DNA of 51,560 nucleotides, from assembly GCF_017114995.1 (NCBI RefSeq), contig NZ_JABXKL010000090.1, forward strand, positions 1 to 51,560, given 5' to 3'. The stretch is from Nostoc sp. NMS9 (GTDB lineage: Bacteria > Cyanobacteriota > Cyanobacteriia > Cyanobacteriales > Nostocaceae). The notes beneath the pieces are model-generated. The model saw only the letters and a program-made list of their open reading frames with translations. It did not search any database and had not been told where the DNA came from. Positions 26,201-35,371 of the stretch are shown in pieces. A program made the translations under genes and the position numbers. Every line of letters starts with the position of its first letter. The stretch's first letter is position 1.

Positions 26201-27799
26201 CACCAAGCTGGGAGGGTCGAAATATACCACTTTTTCAGATGCTGGTTTCTCAATTGCTTCCCGGAATTCATCTTGGGTCATTGGTGGGACGACAAATCGG
26301 GTATCATCATTCCAAAAGTCTTTGAGTACAGAAGTTTGAAACTGACCCTCAAAGTCGAGTCGCAAGGTGATAACTACATGGATTTTGTCGGGATATTTAG
26401 CGATCGCACTCTCGATCAATTTCTGAAATTGCTCTCGTTGTTCGTCACTCTTACACAGGGTAATCAACTCTTCAAACTGATCGACTGCTAGCAATAGTTT
26501 AATCTGGGGATTGGTCTGGCTCCAACGTTCAATGATATTTGCTAGAGCTTGCTCGTCTTTTGCTAATTCTGCAACAGTAATTGTAGTTGCAATTGGTAAA
26601 CACACCTGTGCTAAAGCCTGCAAAGGAGTTTCCCCTGGACGCATGGGGTCTAAAATCTGAAATTTATCCTCCTGGGAATCACGCAGACACGGTAATAATC
26701 CAGCTTTCATTAAGCTGGATTTACCTGTTCCAGAAGCGCCTAGTACCACTGTCAACGTTTGTTTATTGGAAACGACTTGCTGATAAAGCTGTTTGATTAG
26801 GTTGTCTCTACCAAAAAACAAGTTACTGTCTTTTTCGTCATAAGATTGCAATCCTCGATAAGGATTATTTTCGAGGTTAAGTGGTGGTGCATCCTCCAAT
26901 TTATCTCGGTCAAAATTAGGTAATAGGAAGATGAATTCCCCTTTGTCATGTTTTCTCAAGGGACACAGACTTGGAGTTTGCCGCTTGTAATTCTTTTCTG
27001 TGACAACTTCAACTTGATCTCGCAAATATGAGTACAGTTCAGTTGCCGTAACGATGCCATCATCATTCAAGTCAGCTTTTTTGTCAGTTCCGCGTAGGGC
27101 ATCAAAAAGTGCTTTGGCAAAGGGAGAGTGAACCTCGTTACCTTCTTTTACTTCCCCCCGCACACCCAAAGAATCCAAAGCTTTTTGATCGTCGGCAGCA
27201 GAAGTAATTACTTGCCAAGCGGCATCGCTGATAAAGCGATCGTAGCGTTCTTTGTAAACTGTGACTTTGGGCTGAATCTCTCGCTTGAGGCTCGCCCAAC
27301 GAAAAGCGCCTGCAAAACAGCAATCTAAAATTGCTAACATGTGCCGACAAGGGAGTGCATTCAGGGCATCATGTAACTCCTGCATCGGCAAGTAGGTACT
27401 ACTATCTCCTAATGTGGCATCTTGCGGAATCAAATAACCTACTGGCCCCTCTTGATTTTCTAGAGCCTCTAAAGCGACACCATGTCCAGCAAAATAGAAG
27501 AGGATGCGATCGCTCTCGGTAATTGCCACTTTTTCGTTGTCAAAAGGTATTTGTCCTTGTTTGAAGTCTTCAATCAGTTGTTTGAGTTTGTTAAGGGTAA
27601 CACGTTTATTCAATAGCAACTGGACTTCATATTTATTTTGTGCTTGATATTGCTGTTTGAGATTTTGATGTTGCTTTTGGAGAATTTGAGCAAGTTTGTG
27701 AGCATCATTAACCGCTGTTTCTAACTCTCTAATACCATTTACATAGTCATTGATACCAATAATAATCGCAAAATTCCGGTTGAACTTATGCTTAGACAT
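23210..27799 (-). CDS. Caspase - STAND NTPase - transmembrane - WD40 protein
   Basis: A 1529-residue signalling or death-type protein. Residues 8-290: caspase fold with the His-Cys dyad in FYFAGHG (His106) and AILDCCFAG (Cys161), both present. Residues about 320-700: STAND ATPase, with GRDNLIKQLY, P-loop GASGTGKSSLMK near 352 and LLLAVDQFEEL as Walker B, then a winged-helix and AAEEW linker. A membrane helix lies near 813-835 (IAIAVILGLSGLTGWAVF). Residues about 905-1485: fourteen WD40 blades (SFSPDGQLLASAGDD, RLWNLQG), enough for two seven-bladed propellers. The propellers probably sense a trigger, the NTPase oligomerises, and the caspase cuts. A second caspase gene lies upstream on the same strand. 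Confidence 0.92.
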   Translation of the reverse strand: MSKHKFNRNFAIIIGINDYVNGIRELETAVNDAHKLAQILQKQHQNLKQQYQAQNKYEVQLLLNKRVTLNKLKQLIEDFKQGQIPFDNEKVAITESDRILFYFAGHGVALEALENQEGPVGYLIPQDATLGDSSTYLPMQELHDALNALPCRHMLAILDCCFAGAFRWASLKREIQPKVTVYKERYDRFISDAAWQVITSAADDQKALDSLGVRGEVKEGNEVHSPFAKALFDALRGTDKKADLNDDGIVTATELYSYLRDQVEVVTEKNYKRQTPSLCPLRKHDKGEFIFLLPNFDRDKLEDAPPLNLENNPYRGLQSYDEKDSNLFFGRDNLIKQLYQQVVSNKQTLTVVLGASGTGKSSLMKAGLLPCLRDSQEDKFQILDPMRPGETPLQALAQVCLPIATTITVAELAKDEQALANIIERWSQTNPQIKLLLAVDQFEELITLCKSDEQREQFQKLIESAIAKYPDKIHVVITLRLDFEGQFQTSVLKDFWNDDTRFVVPPMTQDEFREAIEKPASEKVVYFDPPSLVDELINEVVQMPGALPLLSFTLSELYLKYLEERRDNRALKKEDYEELGRVVGSLTKRANQEYDRLVASSPAYENTVRRVMLRMISLQGGDLARRQVPKSELIYADEQESDRVQTVIKRFSEARLIIEGSNSQGEPYVEPAHDALVEGWDKLLKWKKEEDIILQRRLTAAAEEWESVASKEQPSGLQAKAETVIDWLDRRLYVAENLFSKIPTRPVQGLQQRQHQQEGLREKPIQFLWNSNPYLDVLNQELQLNDNWFNQLETEFVQQSVLQKRRNISWRWRIAIAVILGLSGLTGWAVFSQSNALMGQSRASRETAEARLQEQGLDALISSLRAGRLLQHPLLQLFRPSEQLQNQVQGTLQKAVYTVRERNRLEGHQGTVRSSFSPNGQLLASAGEDGIVRLWNLQGQEQAVWNTNLVRSLSFSPNGQLLATAGEDGIIRLWNLQGQLLAELKGHQNRVRGIRFSPDSQLIASGGDDDTIRIWNLQGQQLREWKANQNSVNSVSFSPNGQMLATAGKNSTIRLWNLQGQQLAQCKGHQQPVSSVSFSPDGQLLVSGGQDRTVRVWNLQGQQLGKPFTGHQGRIWSVQFSPDGQQVASAAGDGTVRLWDLQGKELEKFAGHQGPVRSVSFSRDGQLLTSAGDDKTVRVWNLQGKQLTELQGHQDRFLSINFSPDGQRVTTGGDDGIIRLWNLQGQQLLGWTAHQGKRVQSVSFSPDGQLMASAGDDSNVRVWNLHGQQLTALSMAEFSGYPKHICDVSFSPDSKLVASVENNGVVLVWDWQKRRQLAKFSMVKFPSEKHFCKVSFSPDSKLLASAGNDGIIRVWNWHKQQLITNIPGHLGPVYSVAFSPDSQRLVSAGDDGTIRLWNLQGKPLQEFVAAVNFGAAVNSVAFSPDGKMIVSGDQKGNVQLWDWQNREQFAAWKAHQGEVRNVSFNKDGKILASAGDDSIAKLWPIQSFDELIQGACDRARDYLQNNPNVVESDRHLCNNLPSTPANPDK

Positions 27800-28135
27800 T
27801 AGTAGACCTCATCTAATATTAATTCGAGTTGAATACTTATGAAAATCTCATACACAGACACAGCATCACGTTGCTTTGCTCCGAATTCAAAATTTAAAAT
27901 TCTTGCATTATTGATCCCCATAAATAAATTCAGGGGCTTGTATCCTTTTCGTTTTCGGTCAAGTCTGATGCCTTTAAGACAATACTTTTAGATTAAGATA
28001 ACTTATACGAGTGATAACTTCGCTTTGAGATGTTACATTGCAACGTCTCAACACATATCAAATCTCTACAAACAATCCTTAAGTTAACTGTATTGCTATA
28101 TAATTTATCAAGGCAACAATAGCAAAAATAAATGC
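27800..28135. other. Spacer between the two caspase genes
   Basis: About 336 bases; no gene. It carries one copy of a dispersed element at 27866-27944 (related to 47100-47172 and, in part, 4026-4045). The long AT-rich part beyond 28000 may include the promoter of the caspase-WD40 gene. Confidence 0.5.
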
Positions 28136-31100
28136 TTATTTTTGCCTTTCAACTGTTTGCTTCTTTTGTTGAACGATGATCGCTGTAATCAAAGCGTCTA
28201 ACCCGACTTCTGGTAATTCGATGCTGAAGTAACTTAGGTGGTCGCAAGCTACTTCTTGAACAAAGGGCGCAAGCGATCGCCCTTTGGGAATATTCTGGAT
28301 ACTATCTACAGTGACTGCAATATCATTTGGTATACCAAAGAAAGGTAAATTTACAACTTTCTTAAATAAACTTTGCTCTAGCCGTTCTAAAACACTAGAT
28401 TTTTTCTCTAGCTGTTGCTCCAATGCTGCCGGAATAATAGATGTATTGCCAGCGATAATTGAGTAGGGAATGCCAGGATCTTCACTCGCTGCCAAAGATT
28501 TGAGAAAATCAGAGTTTGGGTTTAACTCAGCTAGAGCTACTCTAATATTTTTTTCCAGAATTCCCATCAAACCTGTCAGCACTGTTACAGGCCAAGCAAC
28601 TGTAGAAAGTCTGTTGAGTCCAATACCCAAAGTGAGTTTTACCCAATCTTCAACAACTGGCCAAGGAGAACCGGCATTTGGTGTACCTAACATAATTAAA
28701 TGTTGGACAACTTTATTACCTCCTTCTCGTTCAATAAACCAACGGGAAACTAAACCTCCCATTGAATGAGCAATAATGTGCAGCTCTTTACCGTGGTTTG
28801 CTCCTAAACCCACTTCTGTTAGTCGGCGTTTCAAATTTTCAGCATTCTCTTTAATTGAAGTATTCAGGTTTTCGTAGTCAAAGGTCAGAACTACGTCGTA
28901 AAGTTTGCTGATAGAAAGCTTTTGCCCATCTGGTTGCAATACTGGTTGATTAATACTACTAATTAAACTTTCGGTGTCGCCAATAATACCGTGTAGATAG
29001 AGGGCAATTCTTTGTGCTTTTGCTACTCGCTGCTGAACATCAATCACATCGCGTTTATAAGTTACTTTGTTATCATCTCCTACCTCAGCCACTGCTAAAA
29101 TGGGATACTTAAATTCCCGTCCAAAATGGCGACTGATTACTTTTTCAAAGAAGATGCGAATAGACCCTTGTAGGCTACGTTCTCCCTGACTAACTGGAGC
29201 TGTTAATCGTTCTATGTCAATTTCTATTTTGCTATCTTGAGTTGTTTTACCGCGACCTAAAGGCAAGAAAAATTCCCCATCATAGCCAACAGCAAGAAGG
29301 TATTCATTGTCTGCTAACGGTGCATCTACTAATAACTTCAAAGGTGCATCTGGGGTGACAACTGTGTAATCTTGAATTTCGTTCAATTCCAATACACTTA
29401 ATCCAGGGTCGGTACCTCGACTGGTAGTAAATTGGAAAGGTCGAGTAACTTCTGCATCTTCCCGCAGGATAGGGGGCAAAATTTGATTTCCTAAATCTCG
29501 GCTGACTTGCGGTGTGGTAGTTAGGCGAGCATTTGCCACCAAGCTAGGATGCACCTGTAATTTCACCCCTGCTCCTAATAATTTTTGTTCTGTCTGAGAA
29601 ACTGGTGTAGAGTCTAAGGGACGTACAGTGGTAATGGTAATTTCCTGTGCATACCAATCGTCATACTTTGCTGCACTTTTGGCTTTGATTTCACGATTTT
29701 GACTTCGATTCATCAAACGCTCAAGGCTACTTTGATTTGCAGATTCTAAATCTCTTGTGACAGGTAGACGAGGAGCATCAAGTTTATCCTGAATCAGCAA
29801 TCTAGCATCAAATTCCTCGTTACTGACAATCAATTTAATTATGTCTTTGTACTCAGTAATCCCCTGGGACCACAACTCGTCTGGGACTTCGAGTATCAAG
29901 TTTTCGCCGTCTAGAGCCAGTGCTGATTCTCCTGGTTGTAGCCTAATGCTACCTGCTTCAAAAAATGGGGCGTTAATAGCGAAACTGTCTGAAAGGTTGA
30001 CTAAGCCAAAGTAAAGCGGGTTTTGACTTTTATTGGTGAGTTTCAGTTGAAATTCTGGATTTTGCCACTTACCATCCCTATACGCGTACTGCAAACGCAT
30101 CTGCTGCAATTGAGATGATTCTTCATTTTCAAAGATCAGTTTTATCTCTACATCATTGGCTCTAATATTAGTTGTTGGATTTGAGAGTTCCGCAATTGTT
30201 GTCCAACGGGAAATATGTTCCAAACGTTGAATTGCCTGTTTTGCATTATCTGGACTATAGCCATCAATTTGAGCTACTAAAGGTCGGTCATCTGTAAGTC
30301 GGGCAATTAAATACTGTTGATGACGACAAAGTAGGCGAAACTCGGCTTTACCAACTTCTTTCTCCTCGCGTACATAGGGTGAAGCTTTACCATCAAGTCC
30401 AGCTGTTGCTAGTGCTTGGCGTGCGAGAGTTACACCAGCTTCATCTCCCTCAATGTGAACGCCTAAAGGTGGTAGCGGTAGGCTGGTAATAACTGCTTTA
30501 AAACAAGTACCATCAGCAGTGAGGTTTGGCACATCTTTGATATCTACCTGACTCTGCGTTGCTAGTACGCTAGTCACTTTTGCTGTACCCACAGACTTTG
30601 CTGGGTCACGCAGGTCTTGGATATTGGCATCAAAGGAAAACAGTGCTAGTAAAGTGGTTTCCTCGTCTTTGGGTGGTTGCACTCCGCAGACTGCATCACC
30701 ATCAATTACCCAGCCATAGTTTGGGTCATTTTTAACAATAAAGTAGGGGTAACGTTCTGCGATCGCTCCATCAAGGAAAAATTTGTTTTCATCATCAGGA
30801 TTCTTCACTTCCAACTGAGGAGACTGGGCTGTAATTTTACTGCGGATGATCGCATTTGTCCGCCCAAACAAATCTCGATAAGTCAATTTGCCACTGGCTT
30901 TAGCAAGTGTATCCATCAAGAAATAAGAGAAACTACCCCGATGTTTGTCACCCCCGTAGTATTCCTTCGCGGTTTCGTAGTCTCGACAAGCTGCTAGAAG
31001 TACATGACGACCTTTCGGTATCTTCCAGCCAGAAGGGTGTTTTTCCGGGTCACGGGAATCTGAAAGTTGCGTTAAGTCGGCGAGCGAAAAAATAAAACTA

Positions 31101-31624
31101 TCCAGTGGGCGTTCTCGCTTGTCTGTGGGTAAGCGACGTATTCCTGTTTCTTGCAATGGGTCTTTGGTGCTGGAACCAGAGTGGCAGCAATCCATAATAA
31201 TGGTAATGTGCGGGTCTTTTTCTGCTACTTCGGCAATGAGTTTTGCTAATTCTTTATCTGCCAAATCCCAGCCGCTTTCAGTACGACTGTCATAACAAAC
31301 TAAAGTTTCATCAAGATGGTCGGGTTCTAAGTGCCAAAATTCTTTTGGTGCCAACTCCTGAGAACCGTGACCACTGTAGTAAAACAAAACTATATCATCT
31401 TGTCCAGCTTGACTAAGATGCTTTCGGAAACCATCAATGACTGCCTGACGAGTTGCCTGGTCATCCTTAAGCGTTTGTAAATGTAATTGGTATTCTTTTC
31501 GATCGAATCGTTCGTTAAGATACTCTTCTATTGCTGTAATGTCGTTTACACAACCTTGAAGTCGATTATTTAAATCAGGATAATTGTCAATACCAATAAG
31601 CAAAGCATATAAGTTACGAGTCAT
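28136..31624 (-). CDS. Caspase - alpha/beta hydrolase (lipase-like) fusion protein
   Basis: A 1162-residue protein. Residues 1-280: caspase domain, YALLIGIDNYPDLNNRLQGC, then FYYSGHGSQE (His86) and IIMDCCHSGSS (Cys147). The middle (about 300-850) contains beta-rich segments with no clear family, including FENEESSQLQQMRLQYAYRD and a DLGNQILPPIL stretch. Residues about 860-1010: alpha/beta hydrolase with LYLHGIIGDTESLIS and the nucleophile elbow LHIIAHSMGGLVSRWFIER, then LGTPNAGSPW, as in PGAP1-type lipases. A caspase that releases or activates its own lipase is a reasonable model, but inferred. Start ATG 31624, with RBS-like GGAGAT 8-13 bases before it. Confidence 0.88.
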   Translation of the reverse strand: MTRNLYALLIGIDNYPDLNNRLQGCVNDITAIEEYLNERFDRKEYQLHLQTLKDDQATRQAVIDGFRKHLSQAGQDDIVLFYYSGHGSQELAPKEFWHLEPDHLDETLVCYDSRTESGWDLADKELAKLIAEVAEKDPHITIIMDCCHSGSSTKDPLQETGIRRLPTDKRERPLDSFIFSLADLTQLSDSRDPEKHPSGWKIPKGRHVLLAACRDYETAKEYYGGDKHRGSFSYFLMDTLAKASGKLTYRDLFGRTNAIIRSKITAQSPQLEVKNPDDENKFFLDGAIAERYPYFIVKNDPNYGWVIDGDAVCGVQPPKDEETTLLALFSFDANIQDLRDPAKSVGTAKVTSVLATQSQVDIKDVPNLTADGTCFKAVITSLPLPPLGVHIEGDEAGVTLARQALATAGLDGKASPYVREEKEVGKAEFRLLCRHQQYLIARLTDDRPLVAQIDGYSPDNAKQAIQRLEHISRWTTIAELSNPTTNIRANDVEIKLIFENEESSQLQQMRLQYAYRDGKWQNPEFQLKLTNKSQNPLYFGLVNLSDSFAINAPFFEAGSIRLQPGESALALDGENLILEVPDELWSQGITEYKDIIKLIVSNEEFDARLLIQDKLDAPRLPVTRDLESANQSSLERLMNRSQNREIKAKSAAKYDDWYAQEITITTVRPLDSTPVSQTEQKLLGAGVKLQVHPSLVANARLTTTPQVSRDLGNQILPPILREDAEVTRPFQFTTSRGTDPGLSVLELNEIQDYTVVTPDAPLKLLVDAPLADNEYLLAVGYDGEFFLPLGRGKTTQDSKIEIDIERLTAPVSQGERSLQGSIRIFFEKVISRHFGREFKYPILAVAEVGDDNKVTYKRDVIDVQQRVAKAQRIALYLHGIIGDTESLISSINQPVLQPDGQKLSISKLYDVVLTFDYENLNTSIKENAENLKRRLTEVGLGANHGKELHIIAHSMGGLVSRWFIEREGGNKVVQHLIMLGTPNAGSPWPVVEDWVKLTLGIGLNRLSTVAWPVTVLTGLMGILEKNIRVALAELNPNSDFLKSLAASEDPGIPYSIIAGNTSIIPAALEQQLEKKSSVLERLEQSLFKKVVNLPFFGIPNDIAVTVDSIQNIPKGRSLAPFVQEVACDHLSYFSIELPEVGLDALITAIIVQQKKQTVERQK

Positions 31625-32088
31625 AGTTATTCGTATCTCCTGAAGCTATGATTTCTAAACTGCTCAGATAATTATGATTGGGATTTTGGTTTATTTGCCC
31701 ACTTTTATATTGGTTGAAAGTCTTTATTCTATGCACAAGATAACCGGATATCTAGGTTTTAGGACATTCACCAAAACCTTTATCATGAGTATAAAATATC
31801 CAATTAAATTTAAAAATTACCCCCACGGGTATTTTTCGGATATTGTGTCTCGCGCCAAGGCAAAAACACCTGCGTGTGTATTTTCCCCGTTGTTCGCTTT
31901 TAGCGTTCCCGCAGGGTAGCAAGTATCAAAATGTCCGTCGCAAAGGCGCGAAGCAGAGCGCCAAAAAAGCAGTTTTGCCCGAAGTATAGCGATCGCTTCA
32001 GATGATTGGGAAATTATTAAAACTTCAAGTTTAAAGTGAGTAAAATGTAAGGACGTGATATACTACACCTCTCACTTACCCTGGTTTT
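31625..32088. other. Divergent spacer upstream of der
   Basis: About 464 bases between the divergent caspase-hydrolase and der genes; promoters for both must lie here. Around 31880-31960 are fragments of the dispersed palindromic repeat (GTTCGCTTTTAGCGTTCCCG; GGCGCGAAGCAGAGCGCC). No convincing gene. Confidence 0.5.
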
Positions 32089-33459
32089 ATGGCACTGCCA
32101 ATTGTTGCAATTATCGGACGCCCAAATGTGGGCAAATCCACCCTGGTTAATCGACTCGCCGGGGAACAAACGGCGATTGTCCATGATGAACCGGGAGTGA
32201 CACGCGATCGCACTTATTTGCCAGCTTTCTGGAATGGTCGCGAATTTTTAGTGGTAGACACCGGTGGTTTAGTTTTTAATGATGATACCGAATTTTTACC
32301 ACTGATTCGCCAACAGGCAATGACAGCCCTTGCAGAAGCGTGTGGCGCTATTTTTGTCGTCGATGGTCAAACAGGCCCCACATCGGCAGATTTAGAAATC
32401 GCCGAATGGATGCGCCATCAACCCGTACCTGTGCTACTAGCTGTAAATAAATGTGAATCCCCAGAACAAGGCTTAATGCAAGCTGCCGAATTTTGGGAAT
32501 TGGGATTGGGCGAACCTTACCCAATCTCCGCGATTCATGGCAGTGGTACAGGAGAGTTACTCGACGAGTTAGTTAATCACATCCCTGCTATTGAAGACAT
32601 TCCAGACACGAATGAAATCAAAGTAGCAATTGTGGGACGCCCAAATGTGGGCAAATCGAGCTTACTCAATTCTTTTGTTGGGGAAGAAAGGGCAATTGTC
32701 AGCCCCATTTCCGGCACTACCCGCGATGCTATTGATACTGTCATTGAACGAGCCGGACAAACCTACCGTTTGATTGATACCGCCGGTATTCGCAAAAAGA
32801 AACACATCGAATACGGTACAGAATTTTTTAGTATTAACCGTGCTTTCAAAGCGATTCGTCGCGCTGATGTGGTTTTATTAGTAATAGATGCCGTAGATGG
32901 AGTCACCGAGCAAGACCAAAAATTAGCTGGGCGGATTATCGAAGAAGGTCGAGCTTGTATCATCGTCGTTAATAAGTGGGATGCTGTCGAAAAAGACTCT
33001 TACACAATCTACGACTACGAAAAAACTTTGCAATCACGGTTACATTTTACCGAATGGGCAGAAACAATTTTTGTGAGTGCCTTGTCAGGACAACGGGTAG
33101 AAAAGATTTTAGAATTGGTGAAAACGGCAGCTGAATCACACAAACGCCGTGTCAGCACATCAGTAATTAATGAAGTTTTAACAGATGCCGTCAGTTGGCA
33201 TTCACCGCCAGCATCCCGTGGTGGGCGTCAGGGCAAGATTTATTATGGTACACAAGTAAGCAGCCAACCACCAACGATCGCACTATTTGTCAACGACTCC
33301 AAACGCTTCAACGACAACTACCGCCGCTACATTGAACGCCAATTCCGGCAACAGCTAGGATTTAAAGGCACGCCAATTATTTTACTGTGGCGGAGCAAAA
33401 AAGTCCGTGATGCCGAAAGTGGTAATGTTAATAGAGCAACTCGCGTCAAAATAAGTTAG
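32089..33459 (+). CDS. der: Ribosome biogenesis GTPase Der
   Basis: A 456-residue double-GTPase for 50S subunit maturation. G1 motifs IGRPNVGKSTLVNRL and VGRPNVGKSSLLNSF mark the two GTPase domains, with DTGG and DTAG switch II motifs and NKCE/NKWD specificity motifs. The C-terminal KH-like domain ends KFRQQLGFKGTPIILLWRSK-style (RRYIERQFRQQLGFKGTPII). Length is normal. It is followed by the EcfT-type gene as in many cyanobacteria. Confidence 0.98.
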   Translation: MALPIVAIIGRPNVGKSTLVNRLAGEQTAIVHDEPGVTRDRTYLPAFWNGREFLVVDTGGLVFNDDTEFLPLIRQQAMTALAEACGAIFVVDGQTGPTSADLEIAEWMRHQPVPVLLAVNKCESPEQGLMQAAEFWELGLGEPYPISAIHGSGTGELLDELVNHIPAIEDIPDTNEIKVAIVGRPNVGKSSLLNSFVGEERAIVSPISGTTRDAIDTVIERAGQTYRLIDTAGIRKKKHIEYGTEFFSINRAFKAIRRADVVLLVIDAVDGVTEQDQKLAGRIIEEGRACIIVVNKWDAVEKDSYTIYDYEKTLQSRLHFTEWAETIFVSALSGQRVEKILELVKTAAESHKRRVSTSVINEVLTDAVSWHSPPASRGGRQGKIYYGTQVSSQPPTIALFVNDSKRFNDNYRRYIERQFRQQLGFKGTPIILLWRSKKVRDAESGNVNRATRVKIS

Positions 33460-33615
33460 GAGTTAAGAGTTATGAGTTAGGAGTTATGAGTTAAAGTCAA
33501 AATTGCTAATTATAGAACCCTATCGACTTGAGTTTGATAGCGGTACAAGGTGAAAGTTATGAGTTAAATTCAAAACTGCTAACTCCTCACTCCTAACTCC
33601 TAACTCCTAACTCTA
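33458..33615. repeat. AGTTAGG/CTAACTC heptamers between der and the EcfT-type gene
   Basis: AGTTAGGAGTTAAGAGTTATG units after der and CTAACTCCTAACTC units before the next start, in inverted orientation. They may fold into a hairpin that attenuates readthrough. Confidence 0.7.
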
Positions 33616-33617
33616 AA

Positions 33618-34538
33618 ATGGATTTATTGCGATCGCTGCCACTTGGACTTTATTTAGAACAACCCCAAACTTGGCTGCATAAAATCGATCCGCGAGTCAA
33701 GTTCGCCTGGTTGATGAGCTTTTTAACCAGCTATGTTTTAGCCAACAACAATTGGCGGGTGCTGCTGGTGATAATATTGATTATTGCCACCTTAATTGCG
33801 AGAATTCCTCGACGAGTATGGCAGCAGCAAATGGGTTGGCTATTAATGCTATCGTTTTTTGTCTTAGCGATCGCAGCCATCAGTCCTGATGGACTGGGTG
33901 TAGATTATCAATCACGTCTGCCAGCTAATGAACAAATCTTAACTCAGCAAGCATTCTCCAATAATCTTCTTCAAGAGCCAGCAGCTGAGAAAAAAGAATA
34001 CAGCTACGTGCTATTTCACAAAGGCCCGGTTAAAGTAACTCGCTACTCCTTGAGTTTGGCAGTACGCCTGAGTACACTTATATTTACCGTAATTTACAGC
34101 ACCAACCTCTATCTGCTGACAACCGCACCAGAAGAAATCACATCTGGGATAGAAAGCTTAATGCAACCCTTGCGACGCTTCAAGTTGCCTGTCACAGAAA
34201 TTGCTTTAACTTTAACCTTGTCCTTGCGCTTCATTCCCCTGGTTTTAGAAGAAGTGCAAAACTTATTTCGCTCCGTGATGACAAGGGCAATTAATTGGAA
34301 AAAGCTGGGATTAAAAGGAGCATTCAAGGTTTGGATGACAGTTGCAGAAAGACTTTTGGAAAATCTGCTCTTACGAGCCGATCAAATGGCGAATGCCATG
34401 ATGGTACGGGGTTTTACCAGTCCCAATGAGCATCGAGTGCAGTGGCACGACTTACGATTAAAAGGGCGTGACTGGCTTGCGATCGCAACTTTAATCTTAT
34501 TCTGGGGAATACGGCTAGCTATAGGAACTCAGGCATAA
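33618..34538 (+). CDS. Energy-coupling factor transporter T component (CbiQ/EcfT family)
   Basis: A 306-residue membrane protein with about five hydrophobic segments. PLGLYLEQPQTWLHKIDPR and KFAWLMSFLTSYVLANNN open the CbiQ domain. The coupling-helix motif is ADQMANAMMVRGFTSP (Ala-x-x-x-Arg-Gly). ECF T units link a substrate-binding S component to two ATPases for vitamin or metal uptake. No S or A genes are adjacent; in cyanobacteria this gene is commonly found alone near der and pipX, so the partners and substrate are not shown here. Confidence 0.88.
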   Translation: MDLLRSLPLGLYLEQPQTWLHKIDPRVKFAWLMSFLTSYVLANNNWRVLLVIILIIATLIARIPRRVWQQQMGWLLMLSFFVLAIAAISPDGLGVDYQSRLPANEQILTQQAFSNNLLQEPAAEKKEYSYVLFHKGPVKVTRYSLSLAVRLSTLIFTVIYSTNLYLLTTAPEEITSGIESLMQPLRRFKLPVTEIALTLTLSLRFIPLVLEEVQNLFRSVMTRAINWKKLGLKGAFKVWMTVAERLLENLLLRADQMANAMMVRGFTSPNEHRVQWHDLRLKGRDWLAIATLILFWGIRLAIGTQA

Positions 34539-35371
34539 TTTTGTATCGAGAAAATGTAAGAGGTAATACAGCAGAATCCAGAATTTAGGAGTCAGAAGTA
34601 AAACATTAAATCGCCGTCTCTACCAAAGACTGATTATTGTAGAGACGGCGATTCATCGCGTCTCTTGCCTTAATCGAACAGTATTGAGCTATAGGTAACA
34701 ATATGGTAGGGTAATTTGAATAGCTACCCAGCCATAAAATTGATCCCCTAGCATTTCCTGTAGATTTTAGATATTAACCAGCGTTACGCGAACACTACAA
34801 ACTAATCTCAAGATTTTTGACCGAGTACCGTTATGAATCTCTGCACAATGCTCAGGCACCAATTACACCACTGAAAATACTGGATAATCAATAGACCTTT
34901 TGTATAAATGATAGTTTTCTTTCCTGTACCCAATTCCCAATCCCCACTCTCCAATTTTGTGCCATTCAGCGACAGTTGTGGCAGTATGGAAAGAAGTTGA
35001 AAAATTCGCGGTTGCTGTTGGGAACTTCAAAGGGTGTTTTTCCTTCCCACGTCGAACTTTCAACAAGAGGATCAGGAATATTTTGTGCCTTGTCCCCACA
35101 GATTAGTAAATTGAAGTCACCAAAGCAGATGGTGATATTTGTCGAACAGCCTCTACTCTTTGAATCTACGCTTCGCGGCTTCTGTTGTACCATTGCGCTT
35201 CACTACCACTAGCTTCATCTGCCCATTAGGAACTAGATCAAGGTCTTCGTAACCGCCACTTCGCATTTTAACCAAAATATTCTGACGAATGTTGGTATTA
35301 TCGTCTGAATGTTTGGAATTCACTGCGAAAAGATATATATACTTTCACCTTGACTACACCTTGACTCTTAA
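34539..35371. other. Long spacer between the EcfT-type gene and pipX
   Basis: About 830 bases. It holds a partial copy of the MITE-like element at 34611-34686 and AT-rich sequence. A small minus-strand frame at 35153-35323 (56 codons, GTG start, middle RSGGYEDLDLVPNGQMKLVV) reads cleanly but has no family I recognise. A broken minus-strand stretch downstream of it (CFGDFNLLICGDKAQNIPDP) may be part of the same lost gene. The pipX promoter should lie in the last 100 bases. Confidence 0.45.
34611..34686 (-). repeat. Partial copy of the GGCGATTCATCGCGTCTC element
   Basis: GCCGTCTCTACCAAAGACTG, ATTATTGTAGAGACGGCGAT and CATCGCGTCTCTTGCC match, in reverse orientation, the element at 44784-44915. 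The arms AGAGACGGCGAT/ATCGCCGTCTCT pair into a hairpin. The right inverted end of the full element is missing. Confidence 0.75.

Noticed and set aside
31674..31919. Open frame in the der upstream spacer
   Set aside because: No family features; it runs through repeat sequence.
35153..35323. 56-codon minus-strand frame in the spacer before pipX
   Set aside because: It reads cleanly, but has no known family and no clear ribosome-binding site; kept only as a note.
35280..35371. NtcA site (GTA-N8-TAC) before pipX
   Set aside because: I could not find the motif in the right spacing.
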